From positions 602,465-666,464 of the forward strand of contig NZ_FNDJ01000003.1 of assembly GCF_900099965.1 (NCBI RefSeq): a DNA stretch of 64,000 bases. The letters are read 5' to 3'. The position numbers were made by a program, and so were the translations under genes. The notes beneath the pieces are model-generated. The model saw only the letters and a list, made by a program, of their open reading frames with translations. It did no database searches and was not told the origin of the DNA. This stretch comes from Nonomuraea jiangxiensis (lineage in GTDB: Bacteria > Actinomycetota > Actinomycetes > Streptosporangiales > Streptosporangiaceae). Of this stretch, positions 61,034 to 64,000 are shown in pieces. Position 1 is the stretch's first letter; every line of letters starts with the position of its first letter.

Positions 61034-64000
61034 TCAGACTTCTTCCACGCTGCTCGGCTCACGCCGGGACAGATCGATACCGAGCTCTTCCGCGGCGCGG
61101 AAGACGTCCTCGTCGGTGTCACGCATCTCGATCGACATGCCATCGCTCGACAGCACCTCGACGTTCAGGCACAACGACTGCATCTCCTTGATCAAGACCT
61201 TGAACGACTCCGGAATGCCCGGCTCGGGGATGTTCTCGCCCTTGACGATCGCCTCGTACACCTTGACCCGGCCGAGCACGTCGTCGGACTTGATGGTCAG
61301 CAGCTCCTGCAACGCGTACGCCGCGCCGTAGGCCTCCAGCGCCCACACCTCCATCTCACCGAAGCGCTGACCACCGAACTGCGCCTTACCACCCAGCGGC
61401 TGCTGCGTGATCATCGAGTACGGACCCGTCGACCGCGCGTGGATCTTGTCATCCACCAGGTGCAGGAGCTTGAGGATGTAGATGTAACCGACCGAGATCG
61501 GATACGGGAACGGCTCCCCCGAACGGCCGTCGAACAGCCGAGCCTTACCGCTCTGCTGCACCATCCGGTCCCCATCACGGTTCGCCACCGTATTGCCCAG
61601 CAGCCCGACGATCTCCTCCTCATGCGCCCCGTCGAACACCGGCGTGGCCACGTTCGTGCGCGGCTCGACCGGATCGAACCCCTTGGCCCGCAACCGCTCC
61701 GCCCAGGCCTCCCGCACCCCGGAAATGTCCCAGCCCCGCGCCGCGATCCAACCCAGATGCGTCTCCAGCACCTGACCCACGTTCATCCGGCCGGGCACGC
61801 CCAGCGGGTTGAGGATGATGTCCACCGGCGTGCCGTCCTCCAGGAACGGCATGTCCTCCACCGGCAGGATCTTGGAGATGACGCCCTTGTTGCCGTGCCG
61901 GCCGGCCAGCTTGTCCCCGTCGGTGATCTTCCGCTTCTGCGCCACGTACACGCGCACCAGCTCGTTGACCCCCGGCGGCAGCTCGTCACCCTCCTCGCGG
62001 GAGAACACCCGCACGTGGATGACCTTGCCCTGCTCGCCGTGCGGCACCTTCAGCGAGGTGTCACGCACCTCCCGGGCCTTCTCCCCGAAGATCGCGCGCA
62101 GCAGCCGCTCCTCCGGCGTCAGCTCGGTCTCCCCCTTCGGGGTGACCTTGCCCACCAGGATGTCGCCCGGCACCACCTCGGCGCCGATCCGGATGATGCC
62201 GCGCTCGTCGAGGTCGGCCAGCACCTCCTCCGACACGTTCGGGATGTCCCGGGTGATCTCCTCGGGGCCCAGCTTGGTGTCGCGGGCGTCGACCTCGTGC
62301 TCCTCGATGTGGATCGAGGAGAGCACGTCGTCCTGCACCAGCCGCTGCGACAGGATGATCGCGTCCTCGTAGTTGTGGCCCTCCCACGGCATGAACGCCA
62401 CCAGCAGGTTCTTACCCAGCGCCATCTCACCGTTGTCGGTGCACGGCCCGTCGGCGATGACCTGGTTGACCTCCACCCGATCACCCTCGGCCACGATCGG
62501 CTTCTGGTTGAAACTGGTGCCCTGGTTGGACCGCTTGAACTTGGCCACCCGGTAGGTCGTCCGGGTGCCGTCGTCGTTCATCACGGTGATGTAGTCGGCC
62601 GAGACCTCCTCCACCACCCCGGCCTTCTCCGCACTGATCACATCACCCGCATCCGTCGCCGCCCGGTATTCCATCCCCGTGCCCACCAGCGGCGCCTCGC
62701 CCCTGAGCAGCGGCACCGACTGGCGCTGCATGTTCGAACCCATCAGCGCCCGGTTGGCGTCGTCGTGCTCCAGGAACGGGATCATCGCGGTGGCCACCGA
62801 CACCATCTGACGCGGAGACACATCGATGTAGTCGACCTCACCCGACCGGACCAACTCGAACTCACCGCCCTTGCGCCGCACCAGCACCCGGGCCTCGGCG
62901 AACGCGCCGTCCGCCGTCAGAGCCGAGTTCGCCTGCGCCATGACGTAACGGTCCTCCTCGTCCGCCGTCAGATAGTCGACCCGCTCGGTGACCCGGCCCT
63001 CCACGACCTTGCGGTAGGGCGTCTCGACGAAGCCGAAGGCGTTGAGCCGCCCGAAACACGCCAGCGAGCCGATGAGGCCGATGTTCGGGCCCTCAGGGGT
63101 CTCGATCGGGCACATCCGGCCGTAGTGGGACGGGTGCACGTCACGGACCTCGAAGCCGGCCCGCTCACGGGACAGACCACCGGGGCCCAGCGCGTTGAGA
63201 CGCCGCTTGTGCGTCAGGCCGGCCAGCGGATTGGTCTGGTCCATGAACTGCGACAACTGCGAGGTGCCGAAGAACTCCTTCATCGACGCCACCACCGGGC
63301 GGATGTTGATCAAAGTCTGCGGCGTGATCGCCTCCACGTCCTGCGTGGTCATCCGCTCGCGCACGACCCGCTCCATCCGCGCCAGGCCCAGCCGGACCTG
63401 GTTCTGGATGAGCTCGCCGACGCTGCGCAGGCGGCGGTTGCCGAAGTGGTCGATGTCGTCGACCTCGACGATCACCTCACCGTCGACGCCCGGCATCGAC
63501 TCCTCACCCGCATGCAACCGCACGATGTACTCGATCATCGCGACGATGTCCGCCTCGGCCAGCGTGCCCTGAGCGATCGCGGCGTCGACCCCGAGCTTCT
63601 TGTTGATCTTGTAGCGGCCCACCTTGGCCAGGTCGTACCGCTTGGCGTTGAAGTACAGATTCTCCAGCAGCGTCTGCGCCGACTCCTTGGTCGGCGGCTC
63701 ACCGGGCCGCAACTTGCGGTAGATGTCCAGCAGCGCGTCATCCTGGCCGGCCGTGTGATCCTTCTCCAGGGTCGCCCGCATCGACTCGTACTGGCCGAAC
63801 CGCTCGAGAATCTGCTCGCTCGTCCAGCCCAGCGCCTTCAGCAGCACCGTGACGGCCTGCTTGCGCTTACGGTCGATACGCACACCGACGCTGTCACGCT
63901 TGTCGATCTCGAACTCCAGCCAGGCCCCCCGCGACGGGATGACCTTGCACCCGTACAGGTCCTTGTCGGAGGTCTTGTCGACCGTGCGCTCGAAGTACAC
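61034..64000 (-). CDS. rpoB: RNA polymerase subunit beta, C-terminal 988 residues (5' end cut)
   Basis: Core RNA polymerase subunit and rifamycin target; the N-terminus lies beyond the right edge. Visible parts: [20 protein letters not shown]; the rif cluster [18 protein letters not shown] then [100 protein letters not shown]. In the rif cluster, Asn replaces the usual Ser at E. coli position 531 (codon 63194-63196), and Thr and Ala occupy positions 518 and 522. His526, Asp516 and Gln513 are retained. The frame is intact to the stop at 61034. Confidence 0.98.
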   Translation of the reverse strand: MYFERTVDKTSDKDLYGCKVIPSRGAWLEFEIDKRDSVGVRIDRKRKQAVTVLLKALGWTSEQILERFGQYESMRATLEKDHTAGQDDALLDIYRKLRPGEPPTKESAQTLLENLYFNAKRYDLAKVGRYKINKKLGVDAAIAQGTLAEADIVAMIEYIVRLHAGEESMPGVDGEVIVEVDDIDHFGNRRLRSVGELIQNQVRLGLARMERVVRERMTTQDVEAITPQTLINIRPVVASMKEFFGTSQLSQFMDQTNPLAGLTHKRRLNALGPGGLSRERAGFEVRDVHPSHYGRMCPIETPEGPNIGLIGSLACFGRLNAFGFVETPYRKVVEGRVTERVDYLTADEEDRYVMAQANSALTADGAFAEARVLVRRKGGEFELVRSGEVDYIDVSPRQMVSVATAMIPFLEHDDANRALMGSNMQRQSVPLLRGEAPLVGTGMEYRAATDAGDVISAEKAGVVEEVSADYITVMNDDGTRTTYRVAKFKRSNQGTSFNQKPIVAEGDRVEVNQVIADGPCTDNGEMALGKNLLVAFMPWEGHNYEDAIILSQRLVQDDVLSSIHIEEHEVDARDTKLGPEEITRDIPNVSEEVLADLDERGIIRIGAEVVPGDILVGKVTPKGETELTPEERLLRAIFGEKAREVRDTSLKVPHGEQGKVIHVRVFSREEGDELPPGVNELVRVYVAQKRKITDGDKLAGRHGNKGVISKILPVEDMPFLEDGTPVDIILNPLGVPGRMNVGQVLETHLGWIAARGWDISGVREAWAERLRAKGFDPVEPRTNVATPVFDGAHEEEIVGLLGNTVANRDGDRMVQQSGKARLFDGRSGEPFPYPISVGYIYILKLLHLVDDKIHARSTGPYSMITQQPLGGKAQFGGQRFGEMEVWALEAYGAAYALQELLTIKSDDVLGRVKVYEAIVKGENIPEPGIPESFKVLIKEMQSLCLNVEVLSSDGMSIEMRDTDEDVFRAAEELGIDLSRREPSSVEEV

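Overview
The window is chromosomal DNA of a high-GC actinomycete. Gene order, codon use (GTG/TTG starts, very high third-position GC) and protein content point to the Streptosporangiales, perhaps a Nonomuraea-like member of the Streptosporangiaceae. The family placement is inference from remembered synteny and protein features, not from a search. The window is almost entirely core genome: no insertion sequence, prophage, CRISPR array, tRNA or rRNA was seen.

Left part (1-13 kb). This region follows the order known from Mycobacterium tuberculosis (guaB2, Rv3412, rsdA, sigD ... groEL1, groES, gcp, rimI, tsaB, tsaE, alr). It holds the 5' part of guaB (cut by the window edge), a TrmB/LuxR-type regulator inserted next to it, a DUF5319 protein, a SigD/ShbA-type sigma factor with a very short RsdA-like anti-sigma ORF coupled to its 3' end, a DUF7711-like protein preceded by a 14-bp minisatellite, and groEL1/groES under a textbook promoter plus CIRCE operator. 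Then come a THUMP-like methyltransferase, a 595-residue coiled-coil protein, and tsaD-rimI-tsaB.

Middle part (13-34 kb). A small envelope insert (phosphotransferase, class F sortase, lipobox protein with a C-terminal membrane anchor) separates tsaB from tsaE. It is followed by an alpha/beta hydrolase, alr, the NAD(P)HX repair enzyme, acpS and a Tat-exported PhoX-like protein, all on the minus strand. coaA and a four-gene ABC-2 export operon run on the plus strand and meet glmM at a strong bidirectional terminator. rpsI-rplM lie upstream of glmM. A plus-strand envelope island follows: a CAP-domain protein and two tandem paralogous single-pass membrane proteins with low-complexity cytoplasmic arms.

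Right part (33-64 kb). This is one long minus-strand translation/transcription supercluster. Read in the direction of transcription from the right edge it is rpoB (5' end cut), rpoC, rpsL, rpsG, fusA, tuf, rpsJ, rplC, rplD, rplW, rplB, rpsS, rplV, rpsC, rplP, rpmC, rpsQ, rplN, rplX, rplE, rpsN, rpsH, rplF, rplR, rpsE, rpmD, rplO, secY, adk, map, a DUF1707 protein, infA, rpmJ, rpsM, rpsK, rpsD, rpoA, rplQ, truA. Several spacers of about 100-270 bp with strong hairpins break it into probable sub-operons. rpoB carries non-consensus residues in the rifamycin pocket (Asn at the E. coli 531 position).

The most unusual signals are the rpoB rif-cluster residues, the 50-codon RsdA-like ORF with its 4-bp TTGA coupling to the sigma gene, the paralogous membrane-protein pair (one with a histidine-rich decapeptide repeat), the 14-bp minisatellite open in all six frames, the sortase/lipoprotein pair, overlapping mutually exclusive hairpins upstream of the regulator gene, and a recurring TAnnnT-N6-start arrangement that suggests leaderless transcripts.
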